This document shows, in pieces, positions 55,673 to 64,000 of a stretch of 64,000 nt of DNA. The translations under genes and the position numbers were made by a program. The notes below the pieces were generated by a model. That model ran no database searches and was not told the DNA's origin. It saw only the letters and a list, made by a program, of their open reading frames with translations. The DNA comes from Reyranella massiliensis 521 (lineage in GTDB: Bacteria > Pseudomonadota > Alphaproteobacteria > Reyranellales > Reyranellaceae), in contig NZ_HE997181.1 of the NCBI RefSeq assembly GCF_000312425.1, positions 1,026,002 to 1,090,001 of the forward strand. Direction: 5' to 3'. Position 1 is the first letter of the stretch, and every line of letters begins with the position of its first letter.

Positions 55673-56410
55673 ATGACGGTAATGGCTGAGAAGCCCAAAA
55701 AAATTTCTCCCAAGAAGATAGCTATCGTCGTGCATCAGGAGCATTCGCGGCCCGGTCGGGTCGGCGCCCTCCTTGAGAAGCGCGGCTACGAGCTTCACCG
55801 CCTCTGCCCAAATCTCGGCTGCGAGCTGCCTGAAGACCTGTCCGACTATGCCGGCGTGGTGATCTTCGGCGGCCCGATGTCAGCCAACGATTGCGGCACG
55901 CTCGCCGGCATCAAGTGTGAACTCGACTGGATTCCGCGCGTGGTCGAGGCGGGCGTTCCCTATCTCGGCCTCTGCCTCGGCGCCCAGCTGCTCACCAGGG
56001 CTGCAGGCGGCCGCGTGGCACCGCATCCCAAAGGTCTCGTCGAGATCGGCTATGTAGATATCGAACCGACCGAGGCCGGGCGCACCTGGTTCAAGGCGCC
56101 GATGAAGGTCTATCAGTGGCACCGCGAGGGCATGACCATTCCGGACTGCTGTGAGCTGCTGGCGACCAACGAGCGCTATCCCGTCCAGGGCTTCCGCTGC
56201 GGCCCCAATGCCTTCGGCTTCCAGTTCCATCCCGAGGTCACGCTCGAGATGAAGAACATCTGGACGATGAAGGCGGCGGAGCGCCTCAAGATGCCGGGGG
56301 CGCAGCAGCGCGGCGTCCACCTCTCCATGCATCCGCTCTACGATCCGCCCCTCGATCGCTGGATCGACGGCTTTCTCGACCGCTGGCTGGCGACCGACAC
56401 GCGCCATTAG
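55673..56410 (+). CDS. Class I glutamine amidotransferase-like protein
   Basis: A 245-residue single-domain protein of the class I amidotransferase fold. The nucleophile is Cys101 in YLGLCLGAQLL, the His-Glu pair is in FGFQFHPEVTLEM, and VIFGGPMSAND (about 63-73) holds the oxyanion side. Stand-alone members (YfeJ/YLR126C-like) lack the synthetase partner, and their true function is not established. Long C-terminal segment HLSMHPLYDPPLDRWIDGFLDRW is typical of this group. Start is ATG 55673 or 55682. It is divergent from the HCCA-type gene and convergent with the nitroreductase gene, 7 bases apart. Confidence 0.9.
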   Translation: MTVMAEKPKKISPKKIAIVVHQEHSRPGRVGALLEKRGYELHRLCPNLGCELPEDLSDYAGVVIFGGPMSANDCGTLAGIKCELDWIPRVVEAGVPYLGLCLGAQLLTRAAGGRVAPHPKGLVEIGYVDIEPTEAGRTWFKAPMKVYQWHREGMTIPDCCELLATNERYPVQGFRCGPNAFGFQFHPEVTLEMKNIWTMKAAERLKMPGAQQRGVHLSMHPLYDPPLDRWIDGFLDRWLATDTRH

Positions 56411-56417
56411 CGCGTGC

Positions 56418-57092
56418 CTAGACCCACGAGCTGATTTCTTCGAGGTTCTTCCTCAGCCCGCCATGGTGGGGTACCCGGCAATCTGCCTTGGGATAGCCGA
56501 CCACCAGCAGGATCGTCGGCTTCTCCCAGGCCGGGCGTGAACAGATTTCATTCAGGAAGCCCATCGGACTGGGCGTGTGCGTAAGGGTGGCCAGACCTGC
56601 ATCGTGCAGGGCGGCGATCAAGAAGCCCGTCGCAATGCCGACCGATTCCGGCACGTAGTAGTGCTTCACGGTGCGGCCATCGGGTCGCGTGCCTGACTTC
56701 TGCGCGAAGATCGCAATCAGTAGCGGGGCTTCTTCGAGGAATGGTTTGTCGGCATCCGTGCCAAGCGGCGCCAGCGCTTCGAGCCACTCCTTGGGCGCCC
56801 GTCCGCTATAGAAGGCCTGCTCCTCGGCCTCGGCGGCGATGCGGATGCGTTTCTTGGCAGCCGGGTTCTCGATGACGGCGAAGTGCCATGGCTGCAGATT
56901 CGCGCCCGAAGGGGCGGTCCCGGCGGCAAGCAGACATGTCTCGACGACACCGCGCGGCACCGGGCGGCTGTCGAAGTCGCGCACCGTGCGCCGGCGACGG
57001 AGTTCGGCATGAAAGGACTTTGCCCGCGCCGTCATCTGCTCGGGCGGATAACTACGGTAGCTGCTCAGCGGTTCCCAGACTGGTTCAAGCAC
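56418..57092 (-). CDS. Nitroreductase-family FMN oxidoreductase
   Basis: A 224-residue FMN enzyme of the nitroreductase family. The FMN phosphate segment is [17 protein letters not shown] (about 32-48), the second is [17 protein letters not shown] (about 57-73), and the end [18 protein letters not shown] gives the third part. The layout recalls BluB-like and iodotyrosine deiodinase-like members, but the BluB lid (DMQPWR) is not seen, so cobalamin synthesis should not be assumed. It reduces nitro or quinone groups with NAD(P)H. The start is 98 bases from the SPFH gene's ATG, divergent. Confidence 0.88.
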   Translation of the reverse strand: MLEPVWEPLSSYRSYPPEQMTARAKSFHAELRRRRTVRDFDSRPVPRGVVETCLLAAGTAPSGANLQPWHFAVIENPAAKKRIRIAAEAEEQAFYSGRAPKEWLEALAPLGTDADKPFLEEAPLLIAIFAQKSGTRPDGRTVKHYYVPESVGIATGFLIAALHDAGLATLTHTPSPMGFLNEICSRPAWEKPTILLVVGYPKADCRVPHHGGLRKNLEEISSWV

Positions 57093-57190
57093 GCGGACGC
57101 CTCCTGTATCGATTGCCGGACTGTAGCGTCGGCGTTGGCCCCCCGCACCTGCTTGGGTTAGGGTCGCGGGGAAGTCGGGGAGGCTTGGAA

Positions 57191-58153
57191 ATGTCTGGTG
57201 CGCTGATCTTTGTTCTGGCGTTGGTTGTCGTGGCGCTGGTTCTTGTGTTCGCCGGCGTCAAGACCGTGTCTCAGGGCACGAACTGGACCATCGAGCGGTT
57301 CGGCAAGTACACACGCACGCTGCCACCCGGCCTGCATCTCATCGTGCCCTTCATCGACACCATCGGGCGCAAGATGAACATGCAGGAGAATGTGCTGGAT
57401 ATCCCGGGTCAGAAGGTCATCACCAAGGACAACGCCACGGTGCAGGTCGATGCGGTCGCCTTCTATCAGGTGATCGACGCGGCGCGAGCGGCTTACGAGG
57501 TGCAGAACCTCCATCTCGCCATCACCAACCTGGCGCTGACCAACATCCGCTCGGTCATGGGCAACATGGCACTCGACGAGGTTCTCTCCAGGCGCAACGA
57601 TATTAACAACACCCTGTTGGCGGTCATCGACCAGGCGACTGGTCCGTGGGGCGTCAAGGTTCTGCGCATCGAATTGAAGGACATAGCGCCGCCCGACGAT
57701 CTGGTCGCATCGATGGGCCGGCAGATGAAGGCGGAGCGCGAGAAGCGTGCGACGATCCTCGAAGCCGAAGGCGTGCGCGAATCGAGCATCCAGCGCGCCG
57801 AGGGCGAAAAGCAGTCGGCCATCCTGACCGCCGAGGGCCGCCGCGAGGCTGCCTATCGCGATGCTGAGGCGCGCGAGCGTCTGGCTGAGGCCGAAGCCAA
57901 GGCGACGTCCGTGGTGGCGCAGGCGATCGCCGGCAACGGCGTGCAGGCGACCAACTACTTCCTCGGCACCAAGTATGTCGAAGCGCTCTCCCGTATGGGG
58001 TCGAGCAACAATGCCAAGGTCTTCTTCCTTCCCGTTGAAGCGGCCGGCGTCATGGCGTCGATCGCAGGCATTGGCGAGTTGGCCAAGGAGGCGCAGTCTC
58101 GCGCTGCCGATGCGGCGCCGCGGTCACGGGGCTCGGTTCCCAACGCAGGTTAA
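57191..58153 (+). CDS. SPFH (stomatin/band 7) membrane protein, QmcA-like
   Basis: A 320-residue protein with one N-terminal transmembrane helix (about 3-22) and an SPFH domain. The marks are [22 protein letters not shown] (about 30-51), [18 protein letters not shown] and [15 protein letters not shown], followed by the Ala/Glu/Arg coiled coil (about 185-260) and a low-complexity tail. It scaffolds membrane microdomains. The NfeD gene 3 bases downstream completes the classic stomatin-NfeD pair. The ATG at 57191 follows GGGGAGG by 8 bases; the long open frame upstream is a shadow. A TAGGGTC element lies 26 bases before the start. Confidence 0.93.
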   Translation: MSGALIFVLALVVVALVLVFAGVKTVSQGTNWTIERFGKYTRTLPPGLHLIVPFIDTIGRKMNMQENVLDIPGQKVITKDNATVQVDAVAFYQVIDAARAAYEVQNLHLAITNLALTNIRSVMGNMALDEVLSRRNDINNTLLAVIDQATGPWGVKVLRIELKDIAPPDDLVASMGRQMKAEREKRATILEAEGVRESSIQRAEGEKQSAILTAEGRREAAYRDAEARERLAEAEAKATSVVAQAIAGNGVQATNYFLGTKYVEALSRMGSSNNAKVFFLPVEAAGVMASIAGIGELAKEAQSRAADAAPRSRGSVPNAG

Positions 58154-58156
58154 GCC

Positions 58157-58600
58157 ATGAGCTTCAAGATCATCTTCTGGTACTGGTGGGCGCTTGCGGC
58201 GGTGCTGCTCGTCTTCGAGATGATGCTGCCGGGCGTGGTATTCATGTTCCTGGCGATCGGCGCGCTGGCCTCGGGCTTCGTCCTTCTGATCGTTTCCGAC
58301 CTCTCGCTCGAGTTTCAGCTTCTCATCTTCGCGGTCGTGTCCGTTGCCTCCGCCGTGGGATTGCGGCGGAGCCTGCGGCGCTTGCAGTCTATCGACGGGC
58401 CGCCCAATACCCTGAACGCGCGCGGCGACGCCATGATCGGGCGCACGTTCGTGCTCGATAGCCCCATCCTCAATGGTCGCGGTCGGGTCAACTTGGGCGA
58501 CGGCAGCTGGAGCATCTCCGGTCCCGACATGGTCAGAGGCGCCAAGGTGCGTGTGAAGGCGGTGAACGGTACCGAACTCCTGGTGGAGCCGGCGCCATGA
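58157..58600 (+). CDS. NfeD-family membrane protein
   Basis: A 147-residue short-form NfeD protein: two or three hydrophobic segments (about 5-50) followed by an OB-fold domain (about 88-147), with GRTFVLDSPILNGRGRVNLGDGSW as the conserved opening. NfeD proteins work with the stomatin partner encoded 3 bases upstream, probably in membrane protein quality control. It lacks the serine protease domain of the long form. Its stop overlaps the start of the Bug gene in an ATGA, so the three genes share a transcript, an unusual neighbour for this pair. Confidence 0.92.
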   Translation: MSFKIIFWYWWALAAVLLVFEMMLPGVVFMFLAIGALASGFVLLIVSDLSLEFQLLIFAVVSVASAVGLRRSLRRLQSIDGPPNTLNARGDAMIGRTFVLDSPILNGRGRVNLGDGSWSISGPDMVRGAKVRVKAVNGTELLVEPAP

Positions 58601-59559
58601 AGCGCAGGCTCCTCCTGGCATCCGCTGTTCTGCTGACGCCCTTGGCGGCCAGAGCACAGACAGTCTATCCGGTAAAAGCCGTGCGATTGATGGTCGGTGC
58701 CAATGCCGGCGGCGGAACCGATATCGTGGCCCGCATGCTCGCAGACAAGTTCGCTGCGCAGTTCAAGGGTACGTTCCTGGTCGAGAACAAGCCCGGCGCT
58801 TCCAACACGATCGCCGCCGATCTCACGGCCAAGGCCCCCGCCGACGGTCATACGCTGCTGGTCGCCACCAACACCGGACAGGCGATCGCGCCACATCTCC
58901 TCAAGCTGGGCTTCGATCCCATCAAGGACCTGACGCCGGTCGGCCTCGTGGTGAGCGTGCCCAATGTGCTGGTGGTTGGGGCATCGGTGCCGGTCAATTC
59001 GGTGCCGGAGCTGATTGCGCAGATGAAGGCCAAGCCAGGCGAGTTCAAGTATGCCTCTTCCGGCGTCGGCAGCACGCAGCACATCGCCGGCGAAGCTTTC
59101 GACATGGCGGCGGGCGTCAAGGGGGTGCACGTGCCGTACAAGGGCAGCGCGCAGGCCCATCTCGATATCATCGCGGGCAACGTCCAGATGATGTTCGACA
59201 CGACCTCTTCGGCGATGGGCCAGATCAAGGCCGGCAAGTTCAAGACGCTGGCCGTGACTTCCGATCGTCGCAGCAGCGAACTGCCCGATGTGCCGACCTT
59301 GATCGAAGCGGGGCTGCCGGGGTTCGACATGACGACCTGGTATGCCGTCTACGTGACGGCGGGGTCGCCGCCCGATGTGGTGGCGCGGCTGCAGGCGGAG
59401 CTGGCCCGTGCCATAGCCCTGCCCGACGTCCAGGCCAAGCTGCGCGGTCTCGGCGGCGAGCCGGGGACCATGAGCGTCGAGCAATTCGCCCGCTTCAATA
59501 TCCAGGAATACGAACGGTTCGGGCGCCTGATCCGCGACGCCAACATCAAGCCGGATTGA
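58597..59559 (+). CDS. Bug-type tripartite tricarboxylate transporter substrate-binding protein
   Basis: A 320-residue periplasmic binding protein of the Bug/TctC family. The Sec signal is MKRRLLLASAVLLTPLAARAQ; marks are VYPVKAVRLMVGANAGGGTD, VENKPGASNTIAADL, HVPYKGSAQAHLDII and LPDVPTLIEAGLPGFD. It overlaps the NfeD stop by 4 bases (ATGA), giving translational coupling to a membrane-microdomain operon. As with the other two copies in the window, no TctA or TctB gene is present. The MFS carrier follows after 92 bases, separated by a palindromic site, and could be a partner for the same acid. Confidence 0.92.
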   Translation: MKRRLLLASAVLLTPLAARAQTVYPVKAVRLMVGANAGGGTDIVARMLADKFAAQFKGTFLVENKPGASNTIAADLTAKAPADGHTLLVATNTGQAIAPHLLKLGFDPIKDLTPVGLVVSVPNVLVVGASVPVNSVPELIAQMKAKPGEFKYASSGVGSTQHIAGEAFDMAAGVKGVHVPYKGSAQAHLDIIAGNVQMMFDTTSSAMGQIKAGKFKTLAVTSDRRSSELPDVPTLIEAGLPGFDMTTWYAVYVTAGSPPDVVARLQAELARAIALPDVQAKLRGLGGEPGTMSVEQFARFNIQEYERFGRLIRDANIKPD

Positions 59560-59606
59560 CCCTCCCGGGGCAGGCAAGTTCCTCTCTTGCCAAGGGCGGC
59601 CTTTAT

Positions 59607-59626
59607 ACTTAACCTATGAGTTAAGT
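59607..59626. promoter_or_regulatory. Palindromic operator upstream of the MFS carrier
   Basis: ACTTAAC and GTTAAGT are exact inverted copies of 7 bp around CTATGA, 25 bases before the ATG at 59652. TATACT at 59604-59609 overlaps its left arm and could be a -10 element, so binding would block transcription. Sites of this TTAA-rich kind are typical of winged-helix repressors (ArsR, GntR or MarR types). No such gene is adjacent. Confidence 0.55.
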
Positions 59627-59651
59627 TTTCATGGATGCGAAAGGATCGGCC

Positions 59652-60860
59652 ATGGAGCGGTCTTACGGCTGGGTCATCGTCGGCGCCGGAGCGCTGATGG
59701 GCTGTGTCGCCATCGGCGCCATGTTTTCGCTCGCAGTCTTCCTGCAGCCCATGTCGGATGCCACCGGCTGGTCGCGCACCGGCATTTCGAGCGCCATGAC
59801 CCTCGACTTCCTGACGATGGGGATCGCGGCCTTCGGCTGGGGCGCACTCACCGATCGCTTCGGTCCGCGCATCGTCGTGCTGTCCGGCGCTATCCTGCTG
59901 GGATTGGGCCTTGCTCTGGCGAGCCGCGCCAACAGCCTGCTCGAATTCCAGATCATCTACGGCGTCGTGGTCGGCGTTGCCGCCGGCGCCGTCTTTGCGC
60001 CGATGATTGCCACCGTCACGGGCTGGTTCGAGGAGCGCCGCGGTCTTGCGGTCTCGCTCGTCTCGGCCGGCATGGGCGTGGCACCGATGACGGTCTCGCC
60101 GTTCGCCAGCTGGCTGATCGCCTCCTACGACTGGCGCACGGCGCTTCTTGCGATTGCCATCATGTCCTGGGTGCTCCTGGTCCCCGCGGCGCTCCTGGTC
60201 CGCCGGCCGCCGCCCGCACGCAGTGCCGCCGCCGGGATGCCGGCCGAGGGAGGGGAGGGGATGACCGTGGCGCAGGCGCTGCGCTCGCCGCAGTTCATCG
60301 TACTTGCCGTGACGTTCTTCTTCTGCTGCGCCGCGCATTCGGGCCCGATCTTCCATACGGTGAGCTATGCGCTGACCTGCGGCCTGTCGGCCATGACGGC
60401 GGTCACGATCTACAGCGTCGAAGGTCTGGCAGGATTGGGTGGCCGCATTCTGTTCGGCCTGCTGGGCGACAGGTTCGGCGCCAGACGGATCGTCGTGCTG
60501 GGTCTCATGGTCCAGGCATTGGGTGCGGGAGGCTACTATTTCACGCGCGAAATCGGAGAGTTCTATGCCGTGGCGATCCTGTTCGGGATGGCCTACGGCG
60601 GCGTGATGCCGCTCTACGCCGTGATTGCCCGCGAGTATTTTCCGATGCGCATCATGGGGACCGTGTTCGGCGCCGCCGCGATGATCTCCAGCCTCGGCAT
60701 GGCCCTGGGGCCGGCCGTCGGCGGCTGGATCTTCGATACCTTCAACGGCTACGGCTTTCTTTACATCGCCTCTTTCGGCATGGGCATCGCGGCCGTCGCC
60801 ATGGCGCTCGCCTTCCCGCCGCTGCCCGGACGGCGTCAGCCGGTCGCTCAGCCCGCATAG
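59652..60860 (+). CDS. MFS transporter, oxalate/formate antiporter-like (monocarboxylate group)
   Basis: A 402-residue major facilitator with 12 predicted helices. The start MERSYGWVIVGAGALMGCVA and motif LTDRFGPRIVVLSGAILLG (motif A) match the OFA/MCT group that carries mono- and dicarboxylates; MIATVTGWFEERRGLAVSLV is the second-half signature of helix 4-5. The ATG at 59652 has AAGGA 6 bases upstream, while 59631 lacks one. A palindromic site lies 25 bases upstream and probably controls it. The preceding Bug gene suggests acid transport. Ligand unknown. The plus-strand small exported protein follows after 68 bases. Confidence 0.9.
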   Translation: MERSYGWVIVGAGALMGCVAIGAMFSLAVFLQPMSDATGWSRTGISSAMTLDFLTMGIAAFGWGALTDRFGPRIVVLSGAILLGLGLALASRANSLLEFQIIYGVVVGVAAGAVFAPMIATVTGWFEERRGLAVSLVSAGMGVAPMTVSPFASWLIASYDWRTALLAIAIMSWVLLVPAALLVRRPPPARSAAAGMPAEGGEGMTVAQALRSPQFIVLAVTFFFCCAAHSGPIFHTVSYALTCGLSAMTAVTIYSVEGLAGLGGRILFGLLGDRFGARRIVVLGLMVQALGAGGYYFTREIGEFYAVAILFGMAYGGVMPLYAVIAREYFPMRIMGTVFGAAAMISSLGMALGPAVGGWIFDTFNGYGFLYIASFGMGIAAVAMALAFPPLPGRRQPVAQPA

Positions 60861-60928
60861 TTAGCGGCGCCTCGCGCAACGCGATCCGCCTCTCCGAGTT
60901 GATTGAATATCAGGCTCGGAGAAGTCCG

Positions 60929-61222
60929 ATGAAAATCGCATTGCTTGCGTTCGTGGGGCTCGCTGGTGGGGCGGGAATGGTCCAAGCCGAATCACCACAG
61001 CGCTTCAACGAAGACTTCAATGCCACTCGCGAATCCGGGCCGCCGGTCGTGTCCGGCAACGGGGCGACAGTCGGTCCGAATTTCAGGAATCAGGCTACGC
61101 TTCCCATGCCCGGCAGGGATTTCAACGATCGACCGAAGGAGATTGCTCTGCCGATGCCGGAGTCCCCAAACGTCGCCGTGCCCAAACCTGCACGCAGTGC
61201 CCCGCCGCGCAAATCTGAGTAG
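60929..61222 (+). CDS. Small exported protein of unknown function
   Basis: A 97-residue predicted exported protein. The signal is MKIALLAFVGLAGGAGMVQA, with a cut after VQA. The mature part is short, polar and proline-rich with repeats of the ALPMP kind (TLPMPGRDFNDRP, IALPMPESPN, VAVPKPARSAPP) and looks mostly disordered. It has no cysteine. The ATG follows CGGAGAAG by 6 bases. I know no family for it. It converges with the cysteine synthase-like gene, 22 bases apart. Confidence 0.65.
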   Translation: MKIALLAFVGLAGGAGMVQAESPQRFNEDFNATRESGPPVVSGNGATVGPNFRNQATLPMPGRDFNDRPKEIALPMPESPNVAVPKPARSAPPRKSE

Positions 61223-61244
61223 GCAGACAGCAGTCGCCTGAGCG

Positions 61245-62351
61245 CTAGACGGGCGGCTCGCCGCTTCGGAGAAAGTCTTCCAGCGCCGCCTCGCTGGAAC
61301 TGAGATCGAAGCCTTGGGCGGCGATCCAGTCGTCGTTATAGTAGGTATGTCCGTAACGCTCTCCGCTGTCGCAGATCAGCGAGACCAGCGATCCCTTCGA
61401 CCCGTCGGCACGCATGCGCGAGGCGAGCAGGCAGAGCGCGAAGAAATTCGTGCCCGTCGATCCGCCGACCTTGCGGCCGAGGTGTCGCGAGAGCACACGC
61501 ATCGCTGCCAGTGACGTTGCATCGGGTATCCGCAACATCCGATCGATGACGTTGGGCGCGAACGATGGCTCGACCCGCGGCCGGCCGATGCCTTCGATGC
61601 GCGAAGCTTTCTCGCTGATTGCCTGGGAGTTGCCCTTGGCAAAGGCTTCGAAGAACGCCGAATACTCGGGATCGGCAACGCAGAGGCGCGTCGCGAAGCG
61701 CTTGTAGCGGATGTAGCGGCCGAGCGTGGCCGTGGTGCCGCCGGTGCCGGCGCTCATGACGATCCAGGTCGGCACCGGATAGCGCTCGCGGCTCATCTGA
61801 TCGAAGATCGATTCGGCGATGTTGTTGTTACCTCGCCAGTCGGTGGCGCGCTCGGCGTAGGTGAACTGGTCCATATAGACGCCGCCGAGCCTGGCCGCGA
61901 GTTCCTCAGCCGCGGCGTAGATGCCTTTGCCGTCGGCCACCAGGTGGCATTTGCCATGCTGCCGTTCGATCTCCTGGATCTTCTCCGCCGACGTGCTGGC
62001 CGACATGACGGCATGGAAGGGCAGGCCGAGCAGACGTGCGAAGTATGCTTCCGAGATGGCGGTCGACCCGGACGACGCCTCGACGATCGGCGTGTCGTGT
62101 CGGATACGGCCGTTGCAGATGCCGAACAGGAAGAGCGAGCGCGCCAGCCGGTGCTTGAGGCTCCCGGTCGGGTGTGTCGACTCGTCCTTCAGATAGAGGT
62201 CGATCCCTTCCAGCACCGGGATGTCGAGCCGCAGCAGGTGGGTGTCGGCCGAGCGCCGCTGGTCGTTCTGGATGATCTCCAGGGCGTGGCGCGCCCACTC
62301 GGCATCGTCGTGGGGCGCCACCGCCTCGTTGAGCAGATGAAGCCCGGTCAC
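61245..62351 (-). CDS. PLP-dependent cysteine synthase/desulfhydrase-like protein
   Basis: A 368-residue fold-type II PLP enzyme. The Schiff-base lysine is Lys66 in [13 protein letters not shown], the substrate loop is [10 protein letters not shown] (91-100) and the phosphate loop is [11 protein letters not shown] (200-210). It matches the group of mycobacterial Cds1-type cysteine desulfhydrases more than O-acetylserine sulfhydrylase CysK, judging by the [12 protein letters not shown] block after the lysine. It probably releases sulfide from cysteine or makes cysteine. The formamidase gene lies 1 base upstream of its start on the same strand, so they form a pair. Substrate not proven. Confidence 0.87.
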   Translation of the reverse strand: MTGLHLLNEAVAPHDDAEWARHALEIIQNDQRRSADTHLLRLDIPVLEGIDLYLKDESTHPTGSLKHRLARSLFLFGICNGRIRHDTPIVEASSGSTAISEAYFARLLGLPFHAVMSASTSAEKIQEIERQHGKCHLVADGKGIYAAAEELAARLGGVYMDQFTYAERATDWRGNNNIAESIFDQMSRERYPVPTWIVMSAGTGGTTATLGRYIRYKRFATRLCVADPEYSAFFEAFAKGNSQAISEKASRIEGIGRPRVEPSFAPNVIDRMLRIPDATSLAAMRVLSRHLGRKVGGSTGTNFFALCLLASRMRADGSKGSLVSLICDSGERYGHTYYNDDWIAAQGFDLSSSEAALEDFLRSGEPPV

Positions 62352-62352
62352 G

Positions 62353-63291
62353 TCATCCCCCGATCAGCTTCTTCTCGATCATGCAATGGATGCCCTTGTT
62401 GCCATCCACCGTCTGGGTGACGTGCAGGTCGGCCTGCAGGCTGCAAAGCATGTAGGCATCCTCCGGCTTCAGGCCGGTCTTGGCGGTGATCAGCCGGATC
62501 ATGTCGCGCAGTGCTTCCTTGGCAGCGTCGTCGAGATCCTGGTCGAAACCGTGGGTGATCCAGTGCGTGGCCGTCTCGGCGCGCGGATTGGTGAGCTTCA
62601 TGTCCTTGCGCACCGTGAAGCGGAAGGTGCCCGACAGCGATGTCTCGAGCGCGGTCAGGTTGACTTCGCCGTCGCCCTGGACGCCATGGCCATCGCCGGT
62701 CGAGAACAGGCCGCCATCGGCAAAGACCGGGAAGTAAACGGTCGTGCCGACCTGGAAGTGCTTGTTGTCGATGTTGCCGCCGAAGGCGCGCGGCTCGACC
62801 GAGCTGCACTGGCCCCATTCGGCCGGCGGCGCCACGCCCATGATGCCGAAGAAGGGCTTGAGCTGGATTTCGGTACCCCATGGCATCGTGCAGACGCCGC
62901 GGTTGGAATCGATCGGAATGTGCGTCAGGCGGTAGAAGGGGAAGTCCTCGGGCAGCGTGCCCATCAGCGGGCGCTGGACGTTCCAGCCCCAGTTGGTGCG
63001 GAACTTGATGTCCAGCACCTCGACCGCCAGAACGTCGCCGCGCTCCGCGCCTTCGACATGGACGGGGCCGGTCAGGATATGGCGTCCGATATGGGGTTTC
63101 AGCTTGCCGAGGATCTCGCGATGCTCGGGCAGGACATTGAAAGGCTCGCCCGGCAGGATTTCGGCGGCGCCGGACACGCAGTGAATGGTGGCGATATCGC
63201 CCGACTTCACACGCAGTTGCGGTTCGAGCTGGCTGTCGAAATAGCCCCAGTGGCAGGTATCGGGCGAAGAATGCAGTTCATGCGTGGCCAT
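62353..63291 (-). CDS. Acetamidase/formamidase family protein
   Basis: A 312-residue amidohydrolase of the FmdA/AmdA family, which hydrolyses formamide or acetamide to the acid and ammonia. The marks are [18 protein letters not shown] (about 200-217), the [21 protein letters not shown] segment and TNWGWN (about 90-95). The ATG at 63291 has the start [18 protein letters not shown]; the extension to 63327 is not supported. It precedes the cysteine synthase-like gene by 1 base, and is divergent from rlmJ by 65 bases. The family also contains enzymes on other short amides, so the substrate is likely but not certain. Confidence 0.9.
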   Translation of the reverse strand: MATHELHSSPDTCHWGYFDSQLEPQLRVKSGDIATIHCVSGAAEILPGEPFNVLPEHREILGKLKPHIGRHILTGPVHVEGAERGDVLAVEVLDIKFRTNWGWNVQRPLMGTLPEDFPFYRLTHIPIDSNRGVCTMPWGTEIQLKPFFGIMGVAPPAEWGQCSSVEPRAFGGNIDNKHFQVGTTVYFPVFADGGLFSTGDGHGVQGDGEVNLTALETSLSGTFRFTVRKDMKLTNPRAETATHWITHGFDQDLDDAAKEALRDMIRLITAKTGLKPEDAYMLCSLQADLHVTQTVDGNKGIHCMIEKKLIGG

Positions 63292-63356
63292 TTGGTTCCC
63301 CTCGATCGTGCAGCGGTTGAAGCACAATCCCTACCCCGGATGCTATAGGCAGGCGC

Positions 63357-64000
63357 ATGAACTACCGCCACGGCTATCACGCCGGCAATTTCGCCGACCT
63401 CCTGAAGCATACCGCCCTCTGCGAATTGCTGCGTCTGCTGACGGCCAAGGACAAGAAACTGTTCGTGCTCGACACGCATGCGGGCGCCGGCGGCTACGAT
63501 CTCGCCGCCGACAGGGCGAGGCGTACGGGCGAGGCCGAGGCCGGCATTGCCCGGCTGCTGGCCGACGGGAAGGCCGGCGCACCGGGGGCCGTCGCGCGCT
63601 ACCTCGCGGCCGTCCAGGCCTATGACCGCAAGTTCGGTGCGCCGTCGGGATCGCTGCGCCGCTATCCCGGCTCGCCACGCCTGATCCGGGCCGCATTGCG
63701 CCCGGGCGACCGCTTCATCGCCTGCGAGCGCCATCCCGAAGAGGCTCTGGCCCTGAAACGCGAGTTCGCCGGCGACCGTGCCGTCGAAGTGCGTCAGGCC
63801 GACGGCTATCACGCCATCAAGGCACTGCTGCCGCCGGTCGAACGCCGCGGCCTGGTGCTGATCGATCCGCCGTTCGAGGCGACCGACGAGTTCGAGACCC
63901 TGCTGCGCGCCGTCCGGCAGGGGCTGCGGCGCTTCGCGACGGGATGCTACGCAATCTGGTATCCGATCAAGGACGAGGAAGGCGCGGCCGGTTTCGTCGA
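63357..64000 (+). CDS. rlmJ: 23S rRNA (adenine2030-N6)-methyltransferase RlmJ, cut by the window end
   Basis: The first 214 residues of an S-adenosylmethionine-dependent rRNA methyltransferase; the gene runs off the right edge. The start MNYRHGYHAGNFADLLKH is the hallmark of RlmJ (YhiR), the SAM-binding stretch is VLDTHAGAGGYDL, and VLIDPPFEATDEF holds the catalytic DPPF. It methylates A2030 in 23S rRNA. A TATAGG element 7 bases before the ATG and the absence of a ribosome site suggest a nearly leaderless message. It is divergent from the formamidase gene, 65 bases apart. Confidence 0.93.
   Translation, partial: MNYRHGYHAGNFADLLKHTALCELLRLLTAKDKKLFVLDTHAGAGGYDLAADRARRTGEAEAGIARLLADGKAGAPGAVARYLAAVQAYDRKFGAPSGSLRRYPGSPRLIRAALRPGDRFIACERHPEEALALKREFAGDRAVEVRQADGYHAIKALLPPVERRGLVLIDPPFEATDEFETLLRAVRQGLRRFATGCYAIWYPIKDEEGAAGFV

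Noticed and set aside
57191-58600. SPFH/NfeD pair as part of an antiphage defence island
   Set aside because: The pair is a common housekeeping membrane module and no nuclease, helicase or restriction gene is near.

Overview
The window is GC-rich and gene-dense, with no stretch over 300 bases lacking a gene, no rRNA or tRNA gene, no insertion sequence, no CRISPR array and no prophage that I can see. Gene content points to a free-living alphaproteobacterium with a large catabolic genome, of the Reyranella/Bradyrhizobium/Rhodospirillales kind: three orphan Bug-type (tripartite tricarboxylate transporter) binding proteins, many CoA-ligase, SDR, thioesterase and 2-oxoglutarate dioxygenase genes, Liv-type ABC genes, and Shine-Dalgarno sites mixed with very short leaders. 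The genus is inference.

Layout. 0-10 kb: GNAT acetyltransferase, FMN-dependent 2-hydroxy acid dehydrogenase, VOC protein, a beta-oxidation operon (bifunctional hydratase/dehydrogenase then thiolase, closed by a hairpin terminator), a Bug protein, an amidase, a DHFR-fold reductase, an MBL hydrolase and a TfdA-like dioxygenase. 10-18 kb: a zinc-type ArsR repressor whose palindromic operator overlaps its own start codon, driving a small cation exporter; then a catabolic block with two 543-residue acyl-CoA ligase paralogues around an enolase-superfamily enzyme, an isopenicillin-N-synthase-like oxygenase and a DUF1772 membrane protein. 18-28.6 kb: MscS channel, aldo/keto reductase and persulfide dioxygenase-rhodanese fusion in one operon; a Tat-exported amidohydrolase; a DedA protein; and a 1486-residue secreted protein joining an M10-type zinc protease domain, RTX repeats, a complete S53 (sedolisin) protease and a DUF4114-like tail. 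28.7-35.4 kb: SDR, Bug protein and class III extradiol dioxygenase (LigA plus LigB), an amino-acid hydroxylase-type dioxygenase, an alpha/beta hydrolase, two tandem SDRs and a lipoprotein. 35.4-43.5 kb: a minus-strand Liv-type ABC operon (livH-livM-livG-livF) carrying a long-chain acyl-CoA ligase and two paralogous binding proteins. 43.7-53 kb: acyl-CoA dehydrogenase with two thioesterases, SRPBCC protein, transglutaminase-like protein, MFS exporter, hydroxyacyl-CoA-type SDR, M20 peptidase, NAD(P)-binding protein, epoxide-hydrolase-like protein and fatty acid desaturase. 53-64 kb: lipoprotein, 2,2-dialkylglycine decarboxylase, HCCA-isomerase-like protein, glutamine amidotransferase-like protein, nitroreductase, SPFH/NfeD pair with a Bug protein, MFS carrier with a palindromic operator, small exported protein, cysteine synthase-like enzyme, formamidase and the start of rlmJ.

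Together the genes describe uptake of carboxylic and aromatic acids, their activation to CoA thioesters, beta-oxidation and ring cleavage, plus small modules for zinc, sulfide and envelope stress. I found no defence system or mobile island. The strongest candidates for something unusual are the two-protease secreted protein (23426-27886), the operator over the repressor start codon (10762-10785) and a recurrent TA[A/G]NNTC element just upstream of many starts.
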